Assembly: GCF_003051085.1 (NCBI RefSeq)
Contig: NZ_QAOM01000005.1
Coordinates: 62,001 to 126,000, forward strand
Source of the DNA: Trichococcus patagoniensis
GTDB taxonomy: Bacteria > Bacillota > Bacilli > Lactobacillales > Aerococcaceae
DNA length: 64,000 bases
Direction of reading: 5' to 3'
Shown: in pieces, positions 42,133 through 51,383 of the stretch
Layout: every line of letters starts with the position of its first letter
Position numbering within the stretch: position 1 is the stretch's first letter
Notes under the pieces: generated by a model
Seen by the model: the letters and a program-made list of their open reading frames with translations, nothing else
Told to the model about the DNA's origin: nothing
The model's database searches: none
Made by a program: the position numbers and the translations under genes

Positions 42133-42163
42133 AAAAGCAAAAACACACTAGGAGGAACAAGAC

Positions 42164-43189
42164 ATGATCATCATTTTGAAGAAAACGGCCAAAAAAGAGG
42201 AAATCGACGAACTGACTAAACGCTTAACGGATAAAGGGGTCATCGTGAGCCCGGTAATCGGCGAAACAATGACTATTTTGGGCTTGGTGGGCGATACTTC
42301 CAAAGTATCGATGGACACCATCCAGCAACATCATATCGTTGAACGCGTATTGAAAGTTCAGGAGCCTTACAAAAAGGCCAACCGCAAATTCCATCCGGAC
42401 GATACGGTTGTCGAAATCGACGGCCAACGCATCGGTAACGGCTACTTCGGCGTGATCGCAGGTCCTTGTTCCGTTGAAGGCGAAGAACAGATCATCAGCA
42501 TCGCGCAGCGCGCAAAAGCGGCAGGCGCTAACTTCCTCCGTGGCGGAGCTTTCAAACCGCGTACATCCCCATACAGCTTCCAAGGCTTGGAATTGGAAGG
42601 TTTGCGTTTGTTGAAATTGGCGAAGGAAGCGACTGGTTTGCCGATCGTAACGGAATTGATGTCGACGAAATTCGTTGATGAATTCGAGGCGGATGTCGAT
42701 ATGATCCAAATCGGTGCCCGCAACATGCAGAATTTCGATCTATTGAAGGAAATCGGCAAAACAAAGACACCCGTTTTGTTGAAGCGCGGCCTGTCCGCAA
42801 CTTACGAAGAATGGTTGATGTCTGCTGAATACATCATGTCCGAAGGGAACGAAAACGTCATCCTTTGCGAACGCGGCATCCGCACATTCGAAACGGAAAC
42901 ACGCAATACATTGGATATCCAAGCCGTTCCGGTCATCCAAAAATTATCCCATTTGCCGATCATCATCGACCCAAGTCATGCCGGCGGTTCTGCTTACCTT
43001 GTGCCATCCATGTCCAAATCCGCAGTCATGTCCGGCGCGAACGGTCTGATGGTCGAAATCCATCACGATCCTGAGAACGCATGGAGCGATGGCCAACAGT
43101 GCCTGAACCCGAATGAGTTCGATGAGTTGATGGCTGTCGTAAAACAATTGATTGCCATTGAAGGAAAGCATTTGGATGCGGTAAAATAA
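42164..43189 (+). CDS. aroF: 3-deoxy-7-phosphoheptulonate (DAHP) synthase
   Basis: 341 residues. N-terminal ferredoxin-like regulatory domain (1-75, MIIILKKTAKKEEIDELT) and a type Ibeta DAHP synthase barrel: AGPCSVEG, RGGAFKPRTSPYSFQG, QIGARNMQNF, LLKRGLSAT, DPSHAGG. This domain pair is the Thermotoga-like form, in which aromatic end products can bind the N-terminal domain; whether it is feedback-inhibited here is unknown. First enzyme of the shikimate pathway and first gene of the attenuated operon. AGGAGG before ATG 42164. Confidence 0.96.
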   Translation: MIIILKKTAKKEEIDELTKRLTDKGVIVSPVIGETMTILGLVGDTSKVSMDTIQQHHIVERVLKVQEPYKKANRKFHPDDTVVEIDGQRIGNGYFGVIAGPCSVEGEEQIISIAQRAKAAGANFLRGGAFKPRTSPYSFQGLELEGLRLLKLAKEATGLPIVTELMSTKFVDEFEADVDMIQIGARNMQNFDLLKEIGKTKTPVLLKRGLSATYEEWLMSAEYIMSEGNENVILCERGIRTFETETRNTLDIQAVPVIQKLSHLPIIIDPSHAGGSAYLVPSMSKSAVMSGANGLMVEIHHDPENAWSDGQQCLNPNEFDELMAVVKQLIAIEGKHLDAVK

Positions 43190-43250
43190 AGGAAGCACTT
43201 TCCTTGATAAAAAACGAAATCTGAATGAGATCTGAATGAGGAGTGAAACA

Positions 43251-44324
43251 ATGGCTGAATTACATGTAGGACTCGGCAAAAACAGCTATACGATCCTGAT
43301 CGAAAATGGCTTGCGCCACCGTCTTCCGGAAGAAATCAAAAAAATCTACAGCGGCAAGAAGATTGCCATCATCACGGACCATAACGTCAACGCGCATTAC
43401 GGGTCCCAGTTGGAGGAAGGCCTGCAGGCGGCGGGGTACGAAACGCTTGTGGTTGCCTTGCCGGCCGGCGAGCAGACGAAAGATTTCCAGATGCTGCCGC
43501 TGATCTATGAACAATTGTTGGATTTCCAACTCAACCGCAGTGAATTGATCATTGCTTTGGGTGGTGGCGTCATCGGGGATCTAGCGGGCTTCGCGGCTGC
43601 CAGTTTTCTGCGCGGCGTTCCCTTCATCCAGATCCCGACTTCCTTGTTGGCCCAAGTGGACAGCAGCATCGGCGGCAAGGTCGGCGTCGATCTGGCAAGA
43701 GGGAAGAATCTGGTCGGGGCTTTCTATCAACCGAAGAAAGTGTTCATCGATCCGGAAATGCTGAACACGTTGTCGGACCACTTTTTCCGAGACGGTCTAG
43801 GGGAAGTCATCAAATACGGCTGCATCAAGGACGCCGAATTTTTCAGCTTCCTGCAGACGTTGCATACCCGCGAAGAGATGATGGCGCACATCGAAAAGAT
43901 CCTCTATACGTGCTGCGACATCAAGCGCAGAGTCGTGGAAGAAGACGAGAAGGACACCGGCGAACGGATGTTGTTGAACTTTGGCCACACGATTGCGCAC
44001 GCTTTGGAGACCTACACCAATTATGCGAAATACTCGCACGGTGAAGCGGTGGCCATCGGGATGGTCGCGATCACACGCCTTTCCGAGAAAAAAGGCTTCA
44101 CAAAACTTGGCACTGCAGCTGCAATCGAAGCACTGGCGAAACAAGTCGGCTTGCCTACGGAACTGCATATGGAAGAAGTTGATTTGGACAGTTTGTTGGC
44201 GATCATGACGTTGGACAAAAAGAATTTGGACGATCATCTGAAAGTCATCCTGTTGAAGGAAATCGGCATCAGCTACGTCCAGGATGAAACCATCGCCTTC
44301 TTTGATGATCTGGAGAACATGTAG
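43251..44324 (+). CDS. aroB: 3-dehydroquinate synthase
   Basis: 357 residues. NAD-binding GGGVIGDLAGFAAASFLRGV (about 104-123), PTSLLAQVDSSIGGKVGVD, and zinc ligands in GEVIKYG and the NFGHTIAHALE and HGEAVAIGM segments. It converts DAHP to 3-dehydroquinate. ATG 43251 follows GAGGAG; the upstream in-frame ATG at 43236 overlaps that site. The next pathway gene, aroD, is not in this cluster. Confidence 0.96.
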   Translation: MAELHVGLGKNSYTILIENGLRHRLPEEIKKIYSGKKIAIITDHNVNAHYGSQLEEGLQAAGYETLVVALPAGEQTKDFQMLPLIYEQLLDFQLNRSELIIALGGGVIGDLAGFAAASFLRGVPFIQIPTSLLAQVDSSIGGKVGVDLARGKNLVGAFYQPKKVFIDPEMLNTLSDHFFRDGLGEVIKYGCIKDAEFFSFLQTLHTREEMMAHIEKILYTCCDIKRRVVEEDEKDTGERMLLNFGHTIAHALETYTNYAKYSHGEAVAIGMVAITRLSEKKGFTKLGTAAAIEALAKQVGLPTELHMEEVDLDSLLAIMTLDKKNLDDHLKVILLKEIGISYVQDETIAFFDDLENM

Positions 44325-44375
44325 AACTTATACTATAGAAGAAACAAAATCGAAGCAACAAACAGGAGGATTAAA

Positions 44376-45671
44376 ATGGATTTGACGATACAGCCACATA
44401 AGCTATCGGGAACAGTGACTGTCCCGCCTTCAAAGAGTTTGGCGCACCGTGCAGTCATCTGTGCGGCGCTTTCCGACGGCACCTGCAAGATCGACAATAT
44501 CGCGCTTTCGGATGACATCATCGCAACTACGGAGGCCATGAAGGCATTCGGAGCAGTCATCGAGCAGGACGGCAGCACCTTGACGATCACCGGTGCGGGC
44601 CAATACGTTACAGACGCAAAAGCCAATGAGAGTGCAACGACCGCTGAGCACCTGATCGACTGCAACGAATCCGGTTCGACTTTACGTTTTGTCGTTCCGA
44701 TTTCGACGCTTTTCCAAGGCGCGAGCCGTTTCGTCGGCAGAGGGAATCTGGGCAAACGTCCATTGACCATCTTCTACGATATTTTCGAGGAACAAGGCAT
44801 CTCTTACAAACCGACTGAAGGCGAACTTGATTTGGTTGTGGATGGGAACCTGAAGCCAGGTAATTTCTCATTTCCTGGGAATGTCAGTTCACAATTCATC
44901 ACGGGCCTTTTGTTCACCTTGCCGTTGTTGGACGGAGATTCGGTCATCACGATCACGACGCCGCTTGAATCGATCGGCTATATCGATCTGACGCTGGATG
45001 TCATGAATGCTTTCGGTGTCACCATCGAAAACGAAGGCCATCAGCTCTTCCGGATTTCGGGCGGCCAGTCCTACAAAGCGACGGATTACCGCGTCGAAGG
45101 GGATTATTCCCAAGCGGCCTTCTTCCTTTGCGCAGACGCATTGGGGAACGACTTGTTGGTGGATGATCTGTCGATGGATTCCCTTCAGGGTGACCGCGCT
45201 GTCGTCTCCATTCTGGAAGCGATGGGCGTCTCTTTTGAGCAGCAGGGCAACGGCCTGATCGGCACGGCAAAAGATGGGCTGCACGGTACACTGATCGATG
45301 CGGCGCAATGCCCGGACATCATTCCGGTCGTCGCGTTGACGGCTTGCCTGAGCGAAGGCAAAACGGAAATCATCAACGCCGGCAGACTGCGCATCAAAGA
45401 ATGCGATCGTCTGCAAGCAACGGCCAGCGAATTGAAGAAACTGGGCGCTGACATCGAAGAATTGCCGGAAGGGCTGTTGATCCACGGCGTCAAATCGCTG
45501 AAGGGCGGAGAGACGGTCTGGAGCTACAAAGACCACCGCATCGCCATGATGCTGGCAATCGCTGCGACAGTCTGCGAACAGCCGATCACGGTCACGGATG
45601 CCGAGTGCGTTTCAAAATCGTATCCGAATTTTTGGGAAGACTATAAAGCAATAGGGGGCAAGATACAATGA
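44376..45671 (+). CDS. aroA: 3-phosphoshikimate 1-carboxyvinyltransferase (EPSP synthase)
   Basis: 431 residues. PPSKSLAHRAVI (18-29), ESGSTLRFVVP, SSQFITGLLFTLP, the EGDYSQAAFFL segment, and C-terminal RIKECDRLQATASELKKLGADIEE and YKDHRIAMMLA are all typical. The LRFVVPIS sequence at the substrate site is of the class II (Gram-positive) kind. It overlaps aroC by ATGA at 45668. Confidence 0.96.
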   Translation: MDLTIQPHKLSGTVTVPPSKSLAHRAVICAALSDGTCKIDNIALSDDIIATTEAMKAFGAVIEQDGSTLTITGAGQYVTDAKANESATTAEHLIDCNESGSTLRFVVPISTLFQGASRFVGRGNLGKRPLTIFYDIFEEQGISYKPTEGELDLVVDGNLKPGNFSFPGNVSSQFITGLLFTLPLLDGDSVITITTPLESIGYIDLTLDVMNAFGVTIENEGHQLFRISGGQSYKATDYRVEGDYSQAAFFLCADALGNDLLVDDLSMDSLQGDRAVVSILEAMGVSFEQQGNGLIGTAKDGLHGTLIDAAQCPDIIPVVALTACLSEGKTEIINAGRLRIKECDRLQATASELKKLGADIEELPEGLLIHGVKSLKGGETVWSYKDHRIAMMLAIAATVCEQPITVTDAECVSKSYPNFWEDYKAIGGKIQ

Positions 45672-46765
45672 GCGGTGTTTTTGGGAATAAATTAAAGGTA
45701 TCCATCTTCGGCGAATCACATGGTTCCGCAATCGGCGTCACCATCGACGGTCTGCCACCAGGCCATGAGATAGATATGGATAAAGTTCTGGAGGAAATGA
45801 AACGGAGAGCGCCAGGCCAAGGGGCTTTGACGACGCCAAGGAAAGAAAAAGATCAGCCTGAAATCTTGAGCGGTTACTTCAACGACATGACGACAGGCAG
45901 CCCGCTTGCGGCGATCATCCGCAACAGCGACACGCGGTCCAAAGACTACAGCCAGATGAAGAAAGTTATGCGCCCCGGCCAGGCCGATTATCCCGGCTAT
46001 GTCCGCTACGACGGCTTCAACGATTACCGCGGCAGCGGCCATTTCTCCGGCCGGATCACGGCACCGCTAGTGTTTGCTGGCGCGATTGCGAAGCAATTGC
46101 TTGAAAAACAAGGCATCACAATCGGCGGCCACGTGAAGAGTGTAGCCAAAATCCAGGATGACAGCTTCCTGAACACGGAAGTCACACCTGAAATGCTGAA
46201 AGGCTTTGCAACTAAAGAACTGCCGTTGTTGAACGAGTCGCTTGAAGAGGAAATGCGCAATCTGATCCGCGAAGCAAAAGCCAGCGGTGATTCCGTTGGT
46301 GGAACCGCAGAAATCTGTGTATTGGGCATCCCAGCAGGAGTCGGCAATCCGTTCTTTGATTCCGTTGAGTCCGTTCTGGCGCATATTTTATTTTCCGTGC
46401 CTGCCATCAAAGGTTTGGAATTCGGGAGCGGCTTCGGCATCGCAGAAATGCTCGGATCGGAAGCGAATGATTCCTACTATTATGACGGCGACCAGATCAA
46501 GACGCGCACGAACCATAACGGCGGTATTCTGGGCGGCATCACGGACGGCATGCCGATCATCTACAAAGTGGCGATCAAGCCGCCAGCTTCCATCACGAAG
46601 CTGCAGCAGACCATCAACATCGAAGACAAGACGGATGCGGAATTATCGGTTGAAGGCAGACACGATCCGATCATCGTACCGCGTGCCATCCCTGTATTGG
46701 AAGCCGTGACGGCGATCGCGATCCTGGATCTGCTGTTGGATTCCAAATTCTATAAATACGACTGA
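45668..46765 (+). CDS. aroC: Chorismate synthase
   Basis: 365 residues. The signatures GESHGSAIGVTIDGLPPG (15-32) and the RPGQADYPGYVRYDGFNDYRGSGHFSGR block with flavin-contacting residues are clear, as is the C-terminal EGRHDPIIVPRAIPVLEA. It needs reduced FMN. It is coupled to aroA by overlapping stop/start and followed 20 bp later by pheA. Confidence 0.97.
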   Translation: MSGVFGNKLKVSIFGESHGSAIGVTIDGLPPGHEIDMDKVLEEMKRRAPGQGALTTPRKEKDQPEILSGYFNDMTTGSPLAAIIRNSDTRSKDYSQMKKVMRPGQADYPGYVRYDGFNDYRGSGHFSGRITAPLVFAGAIAKQLLEKQGITIGGHVKSVAKIQDDSFLNTEVTPEMLKGFATKELPLLNESLEEEMRNLIREAKASGDSVGGTAEICVLGIPAGVGNPFFDSVESVLAHILFSVPAIKGLEFGSGFGIAEMLGSEANDSYYYDGDQIKTRTNHNGGILGGITDGMPIIYKVAIKPPASITKLQQTINIEDKTDAELSVEGRHDPIIVPRAIPVLEAVTAIAILDLLLDSKFYKYD

Positions 46766-46785
46766 GAACGGAGTGGAAGGCGAGT

Positions 46786-47931
46786 ATGACGGATTTAGAA
46801 GACTATCGCAAAGAGTTGGATGCCCTTGATCAGGAGCTTGTGGCTCTGTTCGAAAAACGGATGCACATTTCCCAAGCCATCGGCAATTATAAGCTGGTGC
46901 ATGATTTGCCCATCTTTGACGAAGGCCGTGAGCAGCGCGTAGTGGAAAAGAATCTTACCCATCTGAAGAGTGAAGAGTTTGCGGTGCAGACCCATCATTT
47001 CTTGGATACGATCATGGATCTTTCGAAGGAAGTCCAAAAGGATGTCCGGGCGGCTTCGAATGATTATGAGCAGATTTTTGCGATTCACGAACCAAAAGAG
47101 CGCGCACAGATCGGTTATTTTGGGGAAACGGGCTCGTTCTGCGAAGAAGCGATGTTGGCCTATTTCAAGGAAGCACCCCGCGATCCGAAAAACTACCATA
47201 CCTTTGAATCGCTGTTTATTGGTATCCAGAACGGGGAAATCGATTACGGCGTTCTGCCAGTGGAAAATTCTTCTACTGGTGCGATTTCACAAGTGCTCGA
47301 TCTGTTGTACAAATACGGCCTATCCATCGTGGGTGAGCAATACATCAAAATCGAGCAGCATCTGATCGGCCTGGAAGGGACCGGTTTGGATCAGATCGAG
47401 GAAGTCTATTCGCACCCGCAAGGTTTCCAGCAATCCACCGATTATTTCAAGGACCACGAGCAGTGGCGCCAGATTCCCTTCCACAGCACATCCGACAGCG
47501 CCAAAATGGTGAAGGACTCCGGAGATCCGCATAAAGGTGCTATCGCCAGCAGAAGGGCCGCTCAGATTCATGGCCTCGCCATCTTGGCGGAGAGCATCCA
47601 GAATCAGAGCGAAAACACGACCCGTTTCATCATCGTCGGCAAGGATCTTGAGTCGAATCCGCGCTGCAACAAAGTCAGCGTGGTGTTCTCTTTGGACAAC
47701 CAAGCCGGTACGCTGTTCAAATTGCTGCGCCATTTCGCTAGGTATCACATCAACCTGATCAAAATCGAATCCCGCCCCGTCGAAGGGGAAAAATGGGAGT
47801 ACCTGCTGTATCTGGATTTCGAAGGCAACATCTCCGACGAAAACGTCCATGAAGCCCTGCGCTTCATCCACCGGAGCAGCGTCTACTTCCGACTCTTGGG
47901 CTGCTATAAGGCCGCTACCGAAAACAAATAA
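46786..47931 (+). CDS. pheA: Bifunctional chorismate mutase / prephenate dehydratase
   Basis: 381 residues. AroQ chorismate mutase (about 1-85: DYRKELDALDQELVALFEKRM...IFDEGREQRV), prephenate dehydratase (about 108-285: GYFGETGSFCEEAM, VLPVENSSTGAI, catalytic TTRF), and a C-terminal ACT domain (about 293-375) with the Phe-binding ESRP. It carries out two steps toward phenylalanine; the ACT domain predicts feedback by Phe. The fused P-protein form is better known in Gram-negatives. Last gene of the operon, followed by a terminator. Confidence 0.95.
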   Translation: MTDLEDYRKELDALDQELVALFEKRMHISQAIGNYKLVHDLPIFDEGREQRVVEKNLTHLKSEEFAVQTHHFLDTIMDLSKEVQKDVRAASNDYEQIFAIHEPKERAQIGYFGETGSFCEEAMLAYFKEAPRDPKNYHTFESLFIGIQNGEIDYGVLPVENSSTGAISQVLDLLYKYGLSIVGEQYIKIEQHLIGLEGTGLDQIEEVYSHPQGFQQSTDYFKDHEQWRQIPFHSTSDSAKMVKDSGDPHKGAIASRRAAQIHGLAILAESIQNQSENTTRFIIVGKDLESNPRCNKVSVVFSLDNQAGTLFKLLRHFARYHINLIKIESRPVEGEKWEYLLYLDFEGNISDENVHEALRFIHRSSVYFRLLGCYKAATENK

Positions 47932-47963
47932 ATAAGCTATCCGTGCTTCTGGGGGTGGCCTGA

Positions 47964-48017
47964 ATAGCCAGCGATGACCGCTCCGTGCGGTGTGTTGCTG
48001 GCTATTTGTTTTTTTCG
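47964..48017 (+). terminator. Terminator of the aro operon
   Basis: ATAGCCAGC pairs with GCTGGCTAT across a GC-rich inner loop (CCGC/GCGG), followed by TTGTTTTTTT. Confidence 0.85.
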
Positions 48018-48084
48018 ATTCTTGCAGTCCAACGCAAAAATGGGTACTATTAGGAGGAGAACGTGTTACGGAAGGATGATATTT

Positions 48085-48609
48085 ATGAAAGCAGCAGAGA
48101 GACGAAATGAAATCATCAAATTATTGGAAGCCACGGATCAACCGGTGAACGCCACCCAATTGGCCGAAATGTTTTCGGTCAGCCGCCAAGTCATTGTCGG
48201 CGATATCGCCTTGATCCGAGCAAAAGGGATCGAAGTTCTGGCAACGCCAAGGGGCTATCTTTCCGCCAGTGCATTCAAGGGCGAAGAGAGCCGGTTCACA
48301 GGCAAAATTGCCTGCCAGCATTCGCGGGCCGAGACAGTGACGGAACTGAACATCATCGTGGACAACGGCGGCGAGGTCGTGGATGTCCAAGTTGAGCATC
48401 CCGTCTACGGCACTTTGACCGGTGAACTGCATATCCGCTCGCGCCATGATGTCATCGATTTCATGAAAAAGATCGCCTCGAACGAAGCAGCGATGCTGTC
48501 TTCGCTGACGGGCGGCGTGCATCTGCATACACTTGCCTGCAAGGATGAAGAAACATTCCTGCGCATCAAAAAAGAATTGCAGGAAGCAGGCATTCTGTAT
48601 TCCGGGTGA
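48085..48609 (+). CDS. niaR: NiaR-type transcription repressor (HTH_11 plus 3H domain)
   Basis: 174 residues. N-terminal HTH_11 (RRNEIIKLLEATDQPVNATQLAEMFSVSRQVIVGDI) and a C-terminal 3H domain with spaced His (KIACQHSRAETV, VEHPVYGTLTGELHIRSRHD, GGVHLHTLAC). This is the NiaR (YrxA) family, which senses niacin and represses NAD-precursor genes. The downstream niacin importer with a perfect operator palindrome supports the role. ATG 48085 follows GGAAGG; longer in-frame starts lack a ribosome site. Confidence 0.93.
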   Translation: MKAAERRNEIIKLLEATDQPVNATQLAEMFSVSRQVIVGDIALIRAKGIEVLATPRGYLSASAFKGEESRFTGKIACQHSRAETVTELNIIVDNGGEVVDVQVEHPVYGTLTGELHIRSRHDVIDFMKKIASNEAAMLSSLTGGVHLHTLACKDEETFLRIKKELQEAGILYSG

Positions 48610-48627
48610 AAACGCATGAAAATAAGC

Positions 48628-48655
48628 TTGACAACTCCTGAAAAGATTATATAAT
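48628..48655 (+). promoter_or_regulatory. niaX promoter
   Basis: TTGACA (48628-48633), 16-bp spacer, TATAAT (48650-48655). Confidence 0.85.
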
Positions 48656-48658
48656 ATA

Positions 48659-48682
48659 TTACAACTGTCAAGACAGTTGTAA
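48659..48682. promoter_or_regulatory. Probable NiaR operator
   Basis: TTACAACTGTC-AA-GACAGTTGTAA is a perfect 11-bp inverted repeat starting 3 bp after the -10 box and covering the transcription start. Its GTC-nn-GAC centre agrees with described NiaR sites. Confidence 0.8.
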
Positions 48683-48705
48683 ACTTCTTTGGAGGGATTG
48701 GCGAA

Positions 48706-49263
48706 ATGAATACACGTACACAAACGAAACACATTACGATAGCTGCTCTACTGATTGCGATAGGGATTCTGATACCGATGATCTCCCCTTTGAAAATAAT
48801 TCTGGAACCGGCATCCTTTACATTGGCTAGCCATGTGGCGACGATGATCGCCATGTTCATTTCACCCGGCATCGCTGTTGCGGTTGCCTTTGGAACGGCA
48901 GTCGGCTTCATGCTTGGCGGCTTTCCATTGGTCGTAGTCCTGCGTGCGGCGACGCACATGATTTTTTCTTATGTCGGGGCGAAATACATCCAAAAGCACC
49001 CGGATATGGCGCATGATTTCAAAAAATCATTGTTGTTCAGCTTAGTCCTAGGTGTGTTGCATGCTGGCTGCGAAGTCATTGTCGTGAGCCTGTTCTACTT
49101 TGCAGGAAACCTTACGACAGCATATTACGATAAAGGTCTGATTTCTTCCGTCATGCTGCTGGTCGGCATCGGAACCGTCATCCACAGCATGGTCGACTAC
49201 TGGTTGGCCCAAATCGTCTGGAAAACGGTCGGCAAAAAAGCAGCACCTGTGCGCTCTGTGTAG
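48706..49263 (+). CDS. niaX: Niacin ECF transporter S component NiaX
   Basis: 185 residues, about six hydrophobic helices, with the NiaX-type N-terminus (KHITIAALLIAIGILIPMISPLKIILEPASFTLASHV) and basic C-terminal tail. It would bind niacin and work with the shared ECF module. It has its own promoter and NiaR operator; niaR lies directly upstream. GGAGG site before ATG 48706. Confidence 0.92.
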   Translation: MNTRTQTKHITIAALLIAIGILIPMISPLKIILEPASFTLASHVATMIAMFISPGIAVAVAFGTAVGFMLGGFPLVVVLRAATHMIFSYVGAKYIQKHPDMAHDFKKSLLFSLVLGVLHAGCEVIVVSLFYFAGNLTTAYYDKGLISSVMLLVGIGTVIHSMVDYWLAQIVWKTVGKKAAPVRSV

Positions 49264-49285
49264 ATCGGAAAACGAATCAAATAAG

Positions 49286-49325
49286 AAGGACGCATCCCAG
49301 ATTTCGGCGGGATGCGTCCTTTTCT
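49286..49325. terminator. Terminator after niaX
   Basis: AAGGACGCATCCC pairs with GGGATGCGTCCTT across AGATTTCGGC, followed by TTTC. Confidence 0.88.
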
Positions 49326-49350
49326 ATTTGGAAATTGAATATATGCTCAG

Positions 49351-49490
49351 AAATAACCCGCCAAAACCTTGTTGGCGGGGAAAATCCGTTCAAATCAGAG
49401 CAAGAAAACCCGCCAAAACGTCCTTGTCGGGGGAAAACGGCCGCGGACAAGACGAGATAACCCGCCAAACCCATTTTTGCGGGGAATTCC
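49351..49490. repeat. Tandem palindrome array G (three units, exact 52-bp period)
   Basis: Hairpins start at 49357, 49409 and 49461: CCCGCCAAAACCTTGTTGGCGGG, CCCGCCAAAACGTCCTTGTCGGG and CCCGCCAAACCCATTTTTGCGGG. The block aligns unit for unit with the reverse complement of array F (36.04-36.19 kb). It lies between the niaX terminator and the carbonic anhydrase gene. Confidence 0.92.
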
Positions 49491-49559
49491 GAAGTTAACC
49501 GTTAACCCGATTCCGATCCCGAACCCTTACCTCGGACCAGACAAGCTTACCATCAAACC

Positions 49560-49604
49560 ACAAAGAAGCGGCCGTCTTCTTTTCGGGACTAGACAGCCGC
49601 TTTC
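49560..49604 (-). terminator. Possible terminator of the carbonic anhydrase gene
   Basis: On the minus strand AAGCGGCTGTC pairs with GACGGCCGCTT, followed by TCTTTGTGG. The stem is good but the T-tract is weak. Confidence 0.45.
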
Positions 49605-49638
49605 TGTTGCACGTAACTTACGGACTCTTTGGTTTTTC

Positions 49639-50265
49639 TTAACCGTTCGCCAGCAAAAATTCGCACAGGTTGGGGTCGTAGATGAAGATTTCACCGGTCT
49701 CGATGATGTAGTGCCAACCGCTGATCTGCAGCGTGTCGGCTTCCATTCTTTCGGCGATGTAGGGATGGGTAACCAAATGCTTCAGCTGCTCCAAGACATT
49801 GCCTTGTTCCATCATCCAGGCCCGGGCTTCGGGTTCGGATTCCGGAATTTCCTTCAGGACGCGGTCGCGGACCGGATGGATCAGTTCCAGCCACTTGCGC
49901 GTATGCGGCAAATCATCGAGTTTGCCTTCGGGATGCAAGCAAGCTGCGCAGCCGCCGCAGTTCGAGTGGCCGCAGATGATGATGTTCTCTACGCCGAGCG
50001 CGAGCACGGCATATTCGATAGCGGATGTCGTCGCCAAATATTCCGAAGAAATCCGGTAAGGCGGAGCGATGTTGGCGATGTTGCGGATGATGAACAATTC
50101 CCCCGGCAAAGTCCCGGTGATCATATTAGGATCGATGCGCGAATCGGAACAGGAAATAAAGAGGGTATGAGGTTTCTGGGAACTTTTCAATCCCTTGAAC
50201 AGCTCGCGATGAGATTCAAAATCTCTCCTCCTGAAATTGACGATACCTTTTAATAACTTATCCAT
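49639..50265 (-). CDS. Beta-class carbonic anhydrase
   Basis: 208 residues. Zinc and catalytic residues are visible: CSDSR (C39, D41, R43) and GHSNCGGC (His and Cys zinc ligands). It hydrates CO2 to bicarbonate in the cytoplasm. The ATG at 50265 is chosen because AGAAGG abuts the in-frame ATG at 50271. Monocistronic, flanked by array G and an AEC permease. Confidence 0.93.
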   Translation of the reverse strand: MDKLLKGIVNFRRRDFESHRELFKGLKSSQKPHTLFISCSDSRIDPNMITGTLPGELFIIRNIANIAPPYRISSEYLATTSAIEYAVLALGVENIIICGHSNCGGCAACLHPEGKLDDLPHTRKWLELIHPVRDRVLKEIPESEPEARAWMMEQGNVLEQLKHLVTHPYIAERMEADTLQISGWHYIIETGEIFIYDPNLCEFLLANG

Positions 50266-50289
50266 GCTCATACCTTCTTTCTGAATTGA

Positions 50290-51201
50290 TTAACCGAACA
50301 ACAGTTGCGCCAATTGCACGATGATCGGGATTGTAAAGATGGACAATAAAGTTGTCAGGACCACGAGCCGCGCGCCGTATTCATAGTCGCCGCCGAACAG
50401 ACGGCCAAGGATGGCGGTATTCGTTGCAGCCGGTGCACAGGAAGCGATGGTCAGGACGATTTCGACCATATAGTTGTCGATCGGCAACAAATAAATGATC
50501 ATGATCGATACAATCGCGGTCACGATCAAGCGCAGGAAGGTTATCCAATACGCTTTCGGGAAAGCCAACAATTCCGCAAAATTGCTGTTGGCGATGTAGC
50601 TGCCGAGGATGATCATGGCCAGAGGTGTGTTCAACGCGGCCAAACTATCGACGGATTTCCAGAGAAAGTCAGGGATTGGAAATCGGCTGATGTAGATGAA
50701 CAAACCGATGGCGGCACCGATCATTCCCGGGTTGAGAAGTGTTTGCCGCAAAGACATAGACTTTTTGTCGCCGGATATCAAATATTGGCCATAAGTCCAT
50801 TGGGTGACGTTATTTGCCATGATGTAACCGGACATAAAAAAGACGCCCTCATAGCCCACGGTAGCCAGGACCAAGGGGATACCGACAAATCCGGCATTCG
50901 GGAAAATTGTGGCATATTTATCGATACGGTCCTCTTTTTTCAGCAGGACCTGGACGATGAACGCGCGGATGGAAATCGTCAGAAAAGCCGCCAACGTCGC
51001 CCATAATAACAACTTCAATCGTTGCGCATCAAAAGCGGCATTGAACGAGGTGATCATGGTCGCGGGCATCACGAACAACGAGAGGATGGTCGATATTTGA
51101 CGAGTCCCTTCGCTGGTGATGATATTCGACCGGATCAGAAAATAACCAAAGAACATGATGCTGAACATAGTCAGCATCTGTTGGAAAACGATACTTATCA
51201 A
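50290..51201 (-). CDS. AEC-family (auxin efflux carrier-like) permease
   Basis: 303 residues with about ten hydrophobic helices split in two halves. The family pattern is clear: PNAGFVGIPL in the first half, NTPLAMIILGSYIA in the middle and ASCAPAATNTAILGRLFGGDYEYGA near the end. Homologues export or import organic acids (malate, for example); the substrate here is unknown. The start appears to be TTG at 51201 with GGAG about 13 bases upstream, a long spacing, so a downstream start (ATG 51177) is possible. Confidence 0.85.
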   Translation of the reverse strand: MISIVFQQMLTMFSIMFFGYFLIRSNIITSEGTRQISTILSLFVMPATMITSFNAAFDAQRLKLLLWATLAAFLTISIRAFIVQVLLKKEDRIDKYATIFPNAGFVGIPLVLATVGYEGVFFMSGYIMANNVTQWTYGQYLISGDKKSMSLRQTLLNPGMIGAAIGLFIYISRFPIPDFLWKSVDSLAALNTPLAMIILGSYIANSNFAELLAFPKAYWITFLRLIVTAIVSIMIIYLLPIDNYMVEIVLTIASCAPAATNTAILGRLFGGDYEYGARLVVLTTLLSIFTIPIIVQLAQLLFG

Positions 51202-51383
51202 AGTGGCGCGGCACTCCTTTCATCAAGTGAAGTTGAATGTCAGATTTTTCTGTTCCTCCATGATAACATACCACGTGATATTATTTTAAGGAAAATCTCA
51301 TAAATGTCTAGTATAATGTATTGGAATGCATTTTGATGATAAACAAACAACAGCGTGTCAAGCTGAAGAATGGAGAAATAGAG

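Noticed and set aside
41709-42163. T-box leader before aroF
   Set aside because: No T-box core (GGGTGGAACCRCG-type) sequence is present; the leader peptide plus terminator explains the region.
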